Shown here: positions 11,014 through 22,241 of the stretch, piece after piece
How positions within the stretch are numbered: position 1 is the stretch's first letter
How the letters are laid out: the number at the start of each line of letters is the position of its first letter
Assembly: GCA_019843655.1 (NCBI GenBank)
Contig: JACDQD010000005.1
Location: 9,265,575 to 9,329,574 of the forward strand
Origin: Lethocerus indicus
Taxonomy: Eukaryota; Arthropoda; Insecta; Hemiptera; Belostomatidae
DNA: 64,000 nt
Reading direction: 5' to 3'
Notes under the pieces: model-generated
What the model was told of the DNA's origin: nothing
Seen by the model: the letters and a program-made list of their open reading frames with translations, nothing else
Databases searched by the model: none
Made by a program: the position numbers and the translations under genes

Positions 11014-12661
11014 AAGGTAAAAAAGTGGAAGAACAAAAAAAAGTGGGAAAGGGAAAGGGGAAAAAAAAGTAAAGAGAAAAATTTTCATCGGAAGCGAGTC
11101 CATTTTTTGTGAAGGTACCACACAAAAACGCAACGTGTCATCGGTTGAAAGAAAAAAATAAGAAAAACCAAAAAAAAGTATATATATATTATATGTATAT
11201 CGCAAGATATCTCATCCTCCATCCATAGTTAAAAAATAATACAGAAATAATAGTTATAATGATAACGTTAAAGCTCTTTTTTTGGGGGGGGTTTTCTTCC
11301 TGCTAGATGCGTCTAAAAATTTTTAATTTTTTTTATGAACAAATCCGACATGGTACGCAATTATAACGCATTGCAATTATATAATATTCCCTGTACTCTT
11401 CTATATATGTTTATATCCATATATACACATATACATGAAAGTATAGCGGTTTCGTATGTTTAAGAAGCAATAAGAGCTGTGAAAACTCGTAAGCAATTTA
11501 ATTTTCATGGTTCTTTTGTCGGGGACAGCCCTCAAATTTGATGAATCTATTAGTTGTAATATAATAATGGGGTTTAAAGATTGTAGCACCTTAGTGAAAA
11601 ATAAAAAAAGTCTGTGTAGGTGTAGAGTTTTGGGCTGAAAAGAAAATTATATGTATATCTAATAATCTAAATAATAATTTTATCAGACTGTTTAAAATTT
11701 CTTTCGAGCAAATTTTGCTATAAATATTATATATATATGTGTAAAAATTTCATCTGATAATAATTGCAGCACATCCTACTTATAATAGGGTTCACACAGT
11801 ACACATTTTTATAAATATAACCATTTGCCATTGAATCGATGTACCAATTGAAAATTAGAATTCAAATCTTCCTTTCTATTGTTTTCCTCCTTCGGTCTAT
11901 TCAATAGTTTTTAATCAAATCTAAAAGTGTAGTTTTAAATGAATGTAATTTATGTTGTTTTTTCTTTTTTCTATCTGTCTGTCTCTCTCTCTCTGAAGTC
12001 TTTTTATCATTTGATAAAGCGGTTTTTTCCCTTATTGAATATATATTATTATAAATCTTGTCAATATTATAGTTAAATATATATAAAAAAAATGTGATTT
12101 TTTTATTGTACGAGAAATTAATAATTAAAAATCAGAATTAGTTGTATGTTTTTAGTTTGTACGGAAAGGATATGAGAAATTCGTCTCTTACGACGCGATG
12201 TCTGTCTGGAGTTGATATTGGGGAAAAAAAGTAAAAAAAAATTAAATTGAAATTGCGGAGAATTTATTGAAAGCCTGTGATGGAGCCTTTTCACTAACTG
12301 TGTATTTTTATATCTGATCAATTTAGTAAATATTGTTGTAAACTAATAAAATGAAGAATATGAGCTGGTATGAAAATGAAAAGAAAATATTTTTCCAATT
12401 TTTTCCTTTAACTTTATTCTTTGTTTAATAATAATAATAATGTATGTACATGTGTATATATACGTACACATGTTTGTTACAATGTATATTGCTGTAGGTT
12501 GACTCAGTTTATAACTTTGTGTGTGTAGTATTGACTGGCTCTTCTGTTTGACTGCTGGCTATATTTTGGGTAAAATATAATGTATGCCATTGATATTTTT
12601 TTTATTTATTACATTTTTCTTTATTTCTTGTTAAGCGCTTCAAGATAAATGCTCAATTGGA
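11014..12661. other. Convergent 3' region of LAMP and IFT81
   Basis: LAMP 3' untranslated sequence, very A/T-rich. The last plausible LAMP polyadenylation signal is AATAAA at 12345-12350. On the minus strand AATAAA signals (TTTATT on plus) at 12601-12610 would serve IFT81, only about 52 bases past its stop. No gene is seen in this stretch; the short open frames are antisense or composition artefacts. Confidence 0.55.
12345..12350 (+). terminator. Candidate LAMP polyadenylation signal
   Basis: AATAAA about 1.3 kb after the LAMP stop. Other A-rich hexamers occur earlier (around 11590), so alternative ends are possible. Confidence 0.35.
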
Positions 12662-15600
12662 TCAATTGAGCACGAGTGTCTCTGCGACATCATCCCTGGT
12701 CACCTTTCCTTCTTTCTCCTTCTGTTTTTCCATGCACTCCTCCTTGCATTCCAGTAACCTGCATCCAATAAGAATATCTGCATTTCAATATGCTTATAGA
12801 AAACAGTTGTTAAATTATGATGACATGCAAGTTTTTTCACTGGTAAAATTACAGAACGCGTACATAAAAATACATTTAAATTAAATGAATTGATTTCAAA
12901 ATTCGCACAACAAACACGAGGTACGAAATTTAAATGAAAAATGACCCATGTTATGGGGCCATTTGGAAAAAGTAGTCGAGAAAAATATTCTGGCTGAAAT
13001 GGTCATTGGAGAGGTATTTCTTAATTAAAAGGGGTGAAATTTTGGAAGGAAAGCAATTAACTATCCGGTAAAGAAATGGAGGAATTGAAATTCCCTGCAA
13101 ACAATATATTAATTTTTGCAAAAGGATAGAAACCAAATTTGAAATTTGGTACAGCGTGCGCCATCTAGCGGCCGCGGGCTGAACTAACAGGGCGATGTAT
13201 CAGGACCAAGTCGTCGACCTCCTGAGGCGGCTTGTTCTCCTGATACAAAAATTTGTTTTAAGGTACAGCCCGCGCCATCTAGCGGAGAAAATTAGAATCT
13301 CGAGTCGCCGGCGGCAGCGGGCTGAACTAACCACGGGAGGTCCTGATACATCGGCCAGTTAGTTCAGCCCGCGGCCGCTAGGTTGCGTCGGCGAGGCAAA
13401 TTCGGCTTTCGAGATTTTTAAATCTCCGCTAGATGGCGCGAGCTGTACTGTTCTGTTCACGAGATTTGCCACATTTCACACTTTTTTCATTAAAAGCACC
13501 TCGATCACGCCAAAAATGTAGCCTAAAAACCAATTTTTGTTTCGGGTGATCGAGGAGCCAAGGAAATTCCTTTCTATACAACCTATTATTTATTCAGTCA
13601 TTCATTCATTCATTGATATATTCACCACACGCTACTACAGAGTAGGTATTAAATTTGAGAAAAGAAAATAGGTAAACACGGACGTTATGAGGTTTTTCCA
13701 TAGCTCCCTTTGGTTGGCCGTCTTCAGACCGAACTCTCTGGCTTCCCTGTTCCTCTGCTTCAGAGCTAGGTTTTCCTCTTCCCTCTCGGCAATTCGCTTC
13801 GTCAGCTTGTCCCTGCCGGACAGAAAGACGGGGGTTTGGGGGAAAATTGAAAAGGAAAAATCGGTTCGGTTAAAAAAAAAAACTACGTCTACAAGTTGTT
13901 GAGAACAATTTTTTTGTTCAATCGTGGAATCTGCAAGGCGGGGTATTTGGGCTACGCAAGAATGACACGGCATGCAAATTGACTCAAATAAAAACTTCAA
14001 CTTATGGTCATGTCGACTCACGACTGATTTAGATAAATCTACTATTAGATAAATATTTATTAGGTAAATAATCCATAAAATAAACACCGGCGATATATAA
14101 AATAAATAATGAATTTATTATTATTCATAATAAATAAATAATACCATTTATTTTATAGTTGGTAAAAAATGATTAATGCACGATTACTACTCAATAATTT
14201 TTTTTACAGTATATTATTTGTCTTTTGTCACCAGGTACAAGAATCTAAATAAAATTATCATGCGGTTCCCCCCCTCCCTCGGTAATTAACCGGGTGGAGT
14301 GGTTTCGTTCGAAATATTACCGAATTGCAACGATGCTCCAAGCAAGTTATGGATGATACCATTTTTCAGCGGTGGGGAGGGAAAAAAAAGTGAAAAGTAT
14401 TACCGCAAACTGTTGAGTCTGTTATCGTCGTTCTGTGCCCTGTCCAGCAGCACCTCGAGTACGTCCGATTTGGCCATGGTCTCAGCCATCTCCGATTCCA
14501 TGCTTTCTTTGTCCTTTTTCATCTCTTTCACTCTCTGGATTTACAAAAAAAAAGGGTCGGTATTTACAAAAATACTCCAATTTCTCGGCCGGAAATCTAA
14601 AGTTCCTGTCGAAAATCGTTCGCGGTACTTGGGACCGCACTTGAACACAAATCGAGCGGGCTTAACGGCGATACAAGTCGCCACTTATCCTCCAGAGCCA
14701 CCGAAGGTGCGATCTACGTTTTCTGTATTTGTTTCGGTCTTCTGTAGCTGCCATCTTCAGTAGCTCTGTCGGTGTTCTTTGACAGAAGATAACAACAGGA
14801 AGCCTACCTGTTGCAATTTGGAGAGGCCACTCTCCAGCTTGGCCGCTGTCGTATCGTAAACTCTCTTCTTCTCGGTGTACTCTTCCAGGTTTTTGTTATA
14901 CTCTTCTCTCACCCTCCTCAATTCTGGAACATAATTTTATATATATTTTAGGATTTCGCGTGTTTCTGTCTCCTCCCGCCGGTTCGGTCTGATGCCAAAA
15001 CAATTTCGCCATCTTCAGTAGCGGTGTTAGTCACTTTGGATGTTTTTTGAGCATCCTCACTGCACTGCACTGTATATTAGGTGTACCCAAAAGTAATCAA
15101 CAATTTGATAAGATTTATTTTGGTTTTGAGGAGTTACTCAAGAGGGGAATCGAAAATTTGCCGGAAAAGTGGCAGAGAGTTGTTGATAATATCAGTGAAT
15201 ATATAGTAGATTAATAATTTTCTTTTTTAGCAAAATAAAATGAATTCCAAAGTCAAAATGTTGATTAACTTCGGGTACCCCTCATACACAAGACGGACAC
15301 CACGATATGCAAGTGACAGTGACACAGTGCAGTGAGGATGCCCAAAAAACATCCAAAGTGACTGACACCGCTACTGAGGATGGCGGCCGGCCGAAACGGG
15401 TCTAGCAAAAGACCAAACCGGCGGGAGGAAACAGAAACACACGATGTCTACGGTATTAATTACAACTATAAATTTTTTTATTGCCCAAACTGTACAATAC
15501 CGAACAGGTACGTTGATGTTGAAGTAGCACTAACAACAAATAGAGCATAGTGGAGGCTTTTTACCCCTTTTTTAAAATTAAATTATTTTCCTAATTTCCT

Positions 15601-18600
15601 AGTTTGTATGTTCGTATTTCCTCTTAACACTTTAGTGGCCGCTCGCACAACGTGTGTGTGATGGCTGGTCCAACCGTCAGCGTCCGCTCATAGAACACGT
15701 GTGTGACGCTACCGCCGAGAGTTATTGGGCGGTAGCACACTCTCTGTGCGAATGAATTATGAAGTGTGGATATTGCTATTGGCTTCGTATTTCACCGCTA
15801 CGTCTTTGATGTTAGGTAATTATTGTTTTATTGCCTGTTTTTAATTTTACACTACAGTGGTGTACGACGTTGGTGTCGTATGCAAAGGTACCGTACAAGC
15901 GCTAGTGGCCCCTGGCAACATTTGATTGCGTAGACGTGCGGCCATCTGTAGGTGTTAAAATAGAGCTGTACCTTCGAGTACTGGGGACAATTTCGCCTTG
16001 TAGCCAGCCACCTCAGTGTTGACAGCGGCTATACGTTCCATGATGGCTTCTTTGGTCAGTTCGGTGGGCTGGGAGTGGTCGAACGGGCTTGCGCCGAGGG
16101 CGTGGCGCGAGGCCGCCGCCTCCAGCGCCGTCTTCAGTATGTCCAGCGTCCTGGCCAAGACCCCGCTCTCCGCCACCAGGACGGACACCTCGGCCTTCTT
16201 CCTCTTGTAGACGGTCGAACGTATGCTGACCTTGCGCACGAACCTCTCGAGCTCCTCCTCGTTGGCCGGGCCCCTCTCGTCCTCCTCGACCTCCTGCTCC
16301 TCCTTCAACTAAAGAGTCGCCCCCCCCCGGAGGGGCTGTAAAAAAAACTATTCCGGGCCGAGTAGAGAAAATAGAAATTTTGCCCATGGGTGGTCCTAGC
16401 CGTCAATGTACAATAGTTACTGTCAATGCCGCCTGCTTCATAGGGGAAAACTACCATTTGAAGAAAACTGGTGCAGAATCGCGTCGAACTCTTCTCAAAG
16501 CTTACGCTCTTTGAGCGGTTTGAGCTTCTTGAGTGGTTAAGAAATATATCAAAAGTGCAATTTTTGAAGTGTGCAAGGGAGCGGCCGAAACCGGTCTAGC
16601 AAAAGACTAAACCAGCGAGAGGAGACAGATACACCACAAACCTACGCTACTGTATTCACATTTATCGTATTCCTTAGTTTGTTCTTAAAATTTCCACGTT
16701 TTCCAGAACGTAGAACGCGAAATTTGCGGTATATTCCGGCTCCGTCGCAGGCTACAAAACAATCTCTTTCAACAGCGACACGCGCCAAGTTTCTTTATTG
16801 TTGATGTGACTACCGACGTTTCGCCCGATTTCTTCCCAGTTCGGTCGTCAGGAGAGTTGTTTTCGGGTAGTGTTGTTATGTTATGTTACCTTGATGGCCT
16901 GCAGGAGGGCGTCCAGCTCCAGCTTGGCCCTGCTGTACTTCTCCGCGAGCTGTTCCTTCTTCTTGGCTATCATTGCCGCCTGCTGCCTGTACGGCGCCAT
17001 CTTGTCCTCGTCCTCCGCCCCGACCGCGCCCTCAACCTCTTCCGACAGCTCTTGTATCTGCACCAAACGGTATTCCGATGAAATACAAATATAAAATTGG
17101 TCGCAAAAACGAAATACCGGCTGTCGGGGGACAACTGAGGTCTGACCGCTGAAATGGGCTTATTATCAAATATTATTACGAAATAACAAATATATAAAAA
17201 AATTTAATATTAAACAGAATTTATTTTCAACAATTGTAATACGCACATCAGAGTGGAGATCGTCTATCATCTGTTGTGTATAGGGGGGAGAGGAGGCCAC
17301 GTTGGTGAGAATTTCAACTTGCATCTCTAAATTGTCGACCTCTTTTTTCAATTTCTCCCCGGCGATGTACTCCTGCATTTGGATATCTTCCTCGAGACGT
17401 TTGATGAGATCTGAAAACGGGAGAGAAATCTTAAGTTAGGTTCCCCGGTCGCCGGTCGAGAACCGCTGACTGATGTTTTGACCGATTAAAGAACAGGTTC
17501 GGTCTTTTGCTAGGCGGGTTTCGGCCGCCCGCCACCTTCAGTAGCAGTCTGAGTCACTTCGGCACTTATTTCACTTGTGCTGGTGAAACCGGTTAATGCA
17601 GTGCAGAGAGGTACGCCCCGCATGTATCCCAAACGTGCCAAACTTGGGATCTGGCACTTCTTAAAACACTGCACTGTATCCAACACATCCAAAGTGACTA
17701 ACACTGCAACTGAAGATGGCGAGCAGCCGAAACCGGTCTAGCAAAAGACCAAACCGGCGAGAGGAGACAGAAACACGCGAAATCTACGTACGAGGGGGTA
17801 TTCCAACCCCTCGCAGACCACAAAACAGATAAAACTAAAAGACTTACAACAGCGACAGAAGGGTCCATGTGCAACAGGTGAAGCCTGCTCGCATAATTCC
17901 GATGGTAGTAACTGTCAGTTTTCCTCTCGTGTTCCAGTCCTTCACTTTCGATCACACCTATAGTACAGTGTATAGAGGGCTAGGGATAGTGACCTTTGGG
18001 CGATGTGGATTGAGGAGGCCTCTGCCTGAGGTGGTCCAGCTGGTGGGTGAGGCTTGCCGCCCTCTGCTGTAGCTCCTCCATCCGCTCGTACTGTTCCTGC
18101 CTCCGCTGTTCGAGATCCTTCCGGCGGTCCCGCTCGTACCTCACCGCCTCCGCCGCCTCCAACAGCTCTTCCTTGTTTTCCACCCCTTCCAGCTGTCACC
18201 GACAGTTTTCAATCGCTCGTATATAGCGCCAACAGGGACGATGGAAATATAGTTTGCAACGTCTGTTTTGTTCCAAACTTGGACAGGCACAGAGAGCAAA
18301 TGAAAGCAATAAAATTTTCCCGTACTACAACAGGAGAGATAGCAGAGAAGCTAATGGGACCACCCGGAGAACACGCTGTCACAGTAAAAGTTTACAGCAA
18401 CTCGCGGAAAGGGGGCTTTTCTCTCCGGACGAATGGTTTAGATTAGGGTTTCCCCCGTCGTCGGCTTTGCTCGAAACCGACGTCAAAAATGAATTCGAAA
18501 ACAATTATTTCAGAATTCAAGGGTAATGGACCAGTCGCCGGGCAGTAAAACTTTCGCAGAAATTTTAAAAAATAAAAAAACTAACTTTTAGAATACCTGT

Positions 18601-21308
18601 TTTGTGGTCTTCGAGGGGTTGGAATACTGTAGATTTCTTGTGTTTCTGTCTCCTCTCGCCGGTTTGGTCTTTTGCTAGACCGGTTTCGGCTGCTCGCCAT
18701 CTTCCGTAGCGGTTTTAGTAACTGAAAAACACACGAAATCTACGGTAAAAAACTGACCTTTCTGGCTATGCGGTCGATCTTCTTCAGGACGATGTCCTTT
18801 TCGTTCTCCATCGTCTCTATATCGTTCCTCATCTCTTGGGTGCTGTCGCTCTGGTTTTTCAGCTCGATGCACTCCCTGTGCAATGCCTTGAACTCTTCGA
18901 GCTGTGCCTCGTACTTGGGACAATAACAACTTGAAGTTAGTTGATTGTCGGTAAGAACATTTTTTAAGAGCCAAGTTTCTTCTCGAAAAAATGTTCTATT
19001 AATAATTTGGTTGGCTCCCTTTTTAGGATTGATTTTCTGGACTATAGATCAAAATTTGATCTGAAAAAATAAATAAATAAAATTTGAGAAATTGGCGAAA
19101 GCCAGCGTTTACTTGCGCTACTTCAACATCAGTCTCGCTGATTGCGTTGTAGCTCTTTATATTGAGGTTGGCCAAGTTCTACTGTTTTACGGCCCTTACG
19201 GCCTTATGGCCTATGTGTGTACCCCAAAGTGTAGAAAATGAAAAACGCTACAGTGGTATTTATCTAGTTGGACCTCGGGACCCCTCCCTAGTGGGTATAC
19301 CCCAGGTATAATACCTTACCTGTTCGTAGAGGGCGGCGGTACCGGGGTCGGTGAGAACCTCCAGCGGCAACTCGAGCTTGACCAGGTACTCGGCCAGGTA
19401 GGCCCTCGTCTTCAAGTCATCCAAGTTTTTCAACAGCCACTCCAGGATCGGCTGCACCACCGATTTATCCCCCTGGACTAAACCCTGCCGGAACCCCACA
19501 CTGTTAACGGTACAACCTTTTTCATTGTTATTGTAACAATTCCTTGCTTACTGTATTGTTTTAACAGGTAGAAAATGTGTTCAATGCAGTGAATGCAATG
19601 AAAGGAAAGACATTCAGATTCGTCGCCGTTAGCTCTGGCGCCAATTACAGATTGCTGTTTTGTCTCAAAGAATATTCTTTTTTTTTAACACTCTTTTATT
19701 GTTACAACTGTAAAATTATACAAGCAACATTTATATAGGCACTAGCTACAACAGTCAACAATTAGAGGAGAAACCCACTGGTTCCCCCCTTTTTTTATTA
19801 CTTCTTTTTATTTATTTTATTTTATTTATTTATTTATTATTATTATTTTTTTTTAATTTAATTTATTTCAAAATTGTATTTAAACATTTAGGTCGCGTGG
19901 CCACTTCCTTTTCAGGCGTCTAAAGAATATTTAAATTTTTAATATTAAGACAGATTTTATTTCTTGAATAATAACAAATACCGAATCACGGTTTTATATC
20001 AATGCTAAGCTATAAATTAAAAAAAATTAAGTAGTTTATATGAAGTAGAATTCAATTAATAAATTTATCAGAAAATATTGCATCACTTTTTGTTTGTTCA
20101 GCTTTAAACAATAAACTTATTGTGCATATTCGAAGTCACTTTCTGTTGAATTATATAAACCAGGATATTTTTTTAATATAGAAACAAATGATTTGTATCT
20201 TGATGTATGTGTATACATAAATAAATTGTTTAATATTTACATTTCTGCTTTCTAATAATTAAAAAAAATTGAGGAATCGTTTTGTCTACTGGAGCTGTTG
20301 GTTTGTTTTTGAACCAGCGTAATTTATTTTTATACTGTGTGTAATTGTTCTGCGTGTACCTGGTAAAGTTAACAAGGACCTGTTAATGCGGGGTCACTGG
20401 ACCTATACAACAGTACATCCAGTGACTTGGAATTTCCAAAATAAGTTTATTGTTTAATTTTTTACAAGCAAAATGCATTATATTACATTCTGGTAAGTTG
20501 ATGAACAACTCCTACGTATCCTATATTGTTTTAAGAGTGTATAATTAATTAATCTAAAACAAGAATCGCTGTTTCAAAAGCGGGATTTGTTGAAAGCATT
20601 GGCTTAAATATTATTGAACAGAGCACAATTGACTGTATATTTTTCAATATAGAAATAAACTGCTTGTTTAATTAATATTTAGTTCCAATTTGTATACTCC
20701 TGAGGATACTTAAACAAAAAGTCTTACGGATCAGGGCCAGGAGAATATTTGAGGACCCTCAGCATTGTTAGAAGTCTGATTGTTGTTTCTTCGGGTTCTT
20801 CGATTCTGATGTCAACCTTATTTTTTTCATCTATCTCGGCCAGCACATCTGTGAGCACCTCGATATTGAAACAGAAAAACCTGTTAGTTATTGTGACACA
20901 AATCAATTTGAAAACGAGCTGGTAGTCAACTTTTCTCAATAACAAACTCTTGAAATCACAAGAAGTAATAAATAAACCATTTCTTAAATGTAATTGTTTG
21001 TAGTAAAAATCTAAATTTGATTCCTGTTGGAGGGGTGTTTGTCAAGTAAATTCTTTTTCAACCAGGAAACATTTTAAACATTCATTTAAAACATGTTCCA
21101 AGAGCAGTCTATCAGGTGCATATTTTTATTAGATTGTTTCAGTAAATCGGCAGCTTGCATTGGGGCCCATTCTTACAACTCACAAATCAAACAAGTTTAC
21201 CTGTAGCAAATCTTCCGGGCTGAGAGAATCAAATGAAAACAAATTGTAATTTTTATTGAAAGGCTCGTTGTTTAACCTTTCTATTAAATATTTCAAACGA
21301 TCACTCAT
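12662..21308 (-). CDS. IFT81: Intraflagellar transport protein 81
   Basis: Twelve coding exons (high to low): 21308-21201, 20858-20728, 19500-19320, 18913-18758, 18192-17994, 17410-17247, 17057-16890, 16308-15972, 14923-14808, 14534-14404, 13812-13684, 12758-12662. They join in phase to 638 residues, close to the usual ~670. The N terminus ([17 protein letters not shown], then [17 protein letters not shown]) is the IFT81 calponin-homology-like, tubulin-binding domain. The motif TFRQGLV-like [11 protein letters not shown] follows, and from about residue 165 to the end the chain is coiled coil rich in Glu/Lys/Gln. The C-terminal [12 protein letters not shown] matches the family. Known role: IFT-B core subunit, pairs with IFT74 and carries tubulin into cilia; in insects it is needed in ciliated sensory neurons. 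Its introns are packed with mobile elements, two of them inserted within 15 bases of a splice donor (exons 4 and 8), yet the frame is intact. Confidence 0.92.
13150..13445. repeat. Foldback repeat with CTCF-like motifs
   Basis: Inverted and direct copies of GCGCCATCTAGCGG occur at 13158-13171, 13272-13285 and, reversed, at 13426-13439. A weaker reversed site is at 13375-13387. GCGGGCTGAACTAAC and its complement also flank the centre. Lies in IFT81 intron 11. The motif resembles the insect CTCF core, but it also occurs in dispersed repeats, so regulatory function is unproven. Confidence 0.5.
14708..14780. mobile_element. Degenerate hammerhead element fragment, copy 8
   Basis: Left-arm remnants (GATCTACGTTTTCTG, then GCTGCCATCTTCAGTAGC) in IFT81 intron 9, just downstream of exon 9 on the other strand. 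Too decayed for a ribozyme. Confidence 0.45.
14950..15457. mobile_element. Hammerhead inverted-repeat element, copy 9, interrupted by mariner
   Basis: Left arm about 14950-15070 and right arm 15300-15457, split by a mariner remnant at about 15079-15282. The right arm carries a near-intact hammerhead at 15370-15406 (CTGAGGA, GAAA, stem I GCTA/TAGC; stem III reduced to two pairs). IFT81 intron 8. Confidence 0.75.
15079..15282 (+). mobile_element. Internally deleted mariner element
   Basis: Terminal inverted repeats AGGTGTACCC..GTAATCAAC and its complement GTTGATTAACTTCGGGTACCC bound about 204 bp. Between them is the last part of a mariner transposase frame (15113-15214) ending with [15 protein letters not shown], then a stop. 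This is the conserved mariner C terminus, so the family call is firm. The DDD catalytic region is missing. A clean TA duplication is not evident. Confidence 0.8.
15624..15958. mobile_element. TTAA-flanked piggyBac-type MITE
   Basis: Flanked by TTAA at 15624 and 15955 with inverted ends TTAACACTTTAGTGGCCGC and GCGGCC...GGTGTTAA. Length 335 bp, no coding frame. TTAA duplication is the hallmark of piggyBac transposition. The right end lies 8 bases from the IFT81 exon 8 splice-donor hexamer (15966-15971). Confidence 0.7.
16580..16764 (+). mobile_element. Hammerhead element fragment, copy 10
   Basis: Right-arm sequence GCGGCCGAAACCGGTCTAGC, then AGAGGAGACAGA, a roughly 80 bp unrelated stretch, then a degenerate terminal CTACAAAACA near 16755. 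The CTGANGA half of the ribozyme is missing. IFT81 intron 7. Confidence 0.6.
17498..17828 (-). mobile_element. Hammerhead inverted-repeat element, copy 11, adjoining a copied ATG4 exon
   Basis: Read on the minus strand it starts CTGTTTTGTGGTCTGCGAGG immediately after a copied piece of ATG4 exon 7 (see 17829-17963). The arm at 17700-17745 keeps CTGAAGA, stem II, GAAA and GGTC; stem I has a mismatch. The other arm has CTGAAGG, a broken core. IFT81 intron 5. Confidence 0.8.
17829..17963 (-). pseudogene. Copied fragment of ATG4 exon 7 inside IFT81 intron 5
   Basis: On the minus strand this stretch matches ATG4 exon 7 from CTATAGGTGT (26084) through the splice donor GTAAGT and about 16 intron bases (to 26217), with about nine differences over some 128 bases by eye. 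It still reads as an open peptide (HERKTDS, then [15 protein letters not shown]). It is followed by a hammerhead element exactly as at the ATG4 locus. It lacks the catalytic residues and neighbouring exons, so it is a fragment, not a second gene. Confidence 0.88.
18590..18745 (-). mobile_element. Hammerhead element, copy 12, inserted at an IFT81 splice site
   Basis: Left end AGAATACCTGTTTTGTGG, right end ACACGAAATCTACGG. Flanked by TAAAAAAACTAACTTTT (18573-18589) and TAAAAAACTGACCTTT (18746-18761), a diverged duplication of about 15 bp. The right copy contains the exon 4/intron 4 junction of IFT81. The ribozyme core is mutated (CGGAAGA). Confidence 0.75.
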
Positions 21309-22241
21309 CCTTGACCTACTATATTTTCAGCAGAGATTGAATGACAATGAATGGCCGTTCTACTTGTGGATATTTGAATTGTCATGACAACAGTGAGCGT
21401 TCAAAAATTCACTAAAGTTGCCAACGTCCACAAGGGGGCATGGAAATATTATAGCATACATAAAATTTAAATTATAACGTATTATTTACAGAATTCGAAT
21501 GTATATATGTATAATTTTGTATTAATATTTTAGGTTTATGAAACAAATACCGTAGGGTAATTTGTTATTCATAAGGTCAAAATGTAGTCTTATAGTATTA
21601 TTCAATGAGTGGGCGTAATCGAAGTAAGAAATATATCGATCGGTGTTAACTTAACTTTAAGCAATCGAAAATTATAAATTCTTATTTGAGGGGACGGAGT
21701 TTTTATACTTTCGGTTGACTATTAGTGCAATTTGAAGGCGGCAGTTGGCAACACTGCTGCTATAGTTCAGTGTACAGTGTAGCAGTGACAGGAGAGCCTA
21801 ATAAATTGTCAAGGTATAGGATGGAGTAATTCTTTACACAGTTTCGATACTCGCCTTTGCAGAATCGGATCGTCGTTAAGCGGTAGAGCTTTATTTGAGC
21901 CGAAGTCGGACTGTCGGTCGATATTGCCGCCGGCCATATGCCAGATACGTTTATTTTCTGTTGACCCCCAAAAGTTAGTGTCTTTGAAACCTTCGTAAAT
22001 TATTAGTCGGATATTTCGGATAATTTATTCCACAGCCAACGTTACGCGATCGCGCGCGACCGTGTCGGATAAAGGTTCAGATCTAGTCGGATAGTTACAA
22101 CATTTTTTCTGAAACATAATAACTGGCTTTTTTCTACTGTTAACCCTCCCTCCCCCTCGGTAGTGACCTTTTCCTTGACCGCACCGACTCGTTTCAGGGA
22201 GATTCGTCGACAACCGCCCCGAGTCATCTACTATGTGATGT
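21309..22241. promoter_or_regulatory. Divergent intergenic region between IFT81 and ATG4
   Basis: About 930 bp separate the IFT81 and ATG4 start codons, which point away from each other, so both promoters must lie here (with possible untranslated first exons). The ATG4-proximal part (21850-22240) is GC-richer. No TATA box or specific binding site can be called with confidence. Confidence 0.5.

Noticed and set aside
15624..15958. Initially taken as part of the hammerhead family
   Set aside because: It has its own TTAA-flanked ends and none of the family's arm sequence.
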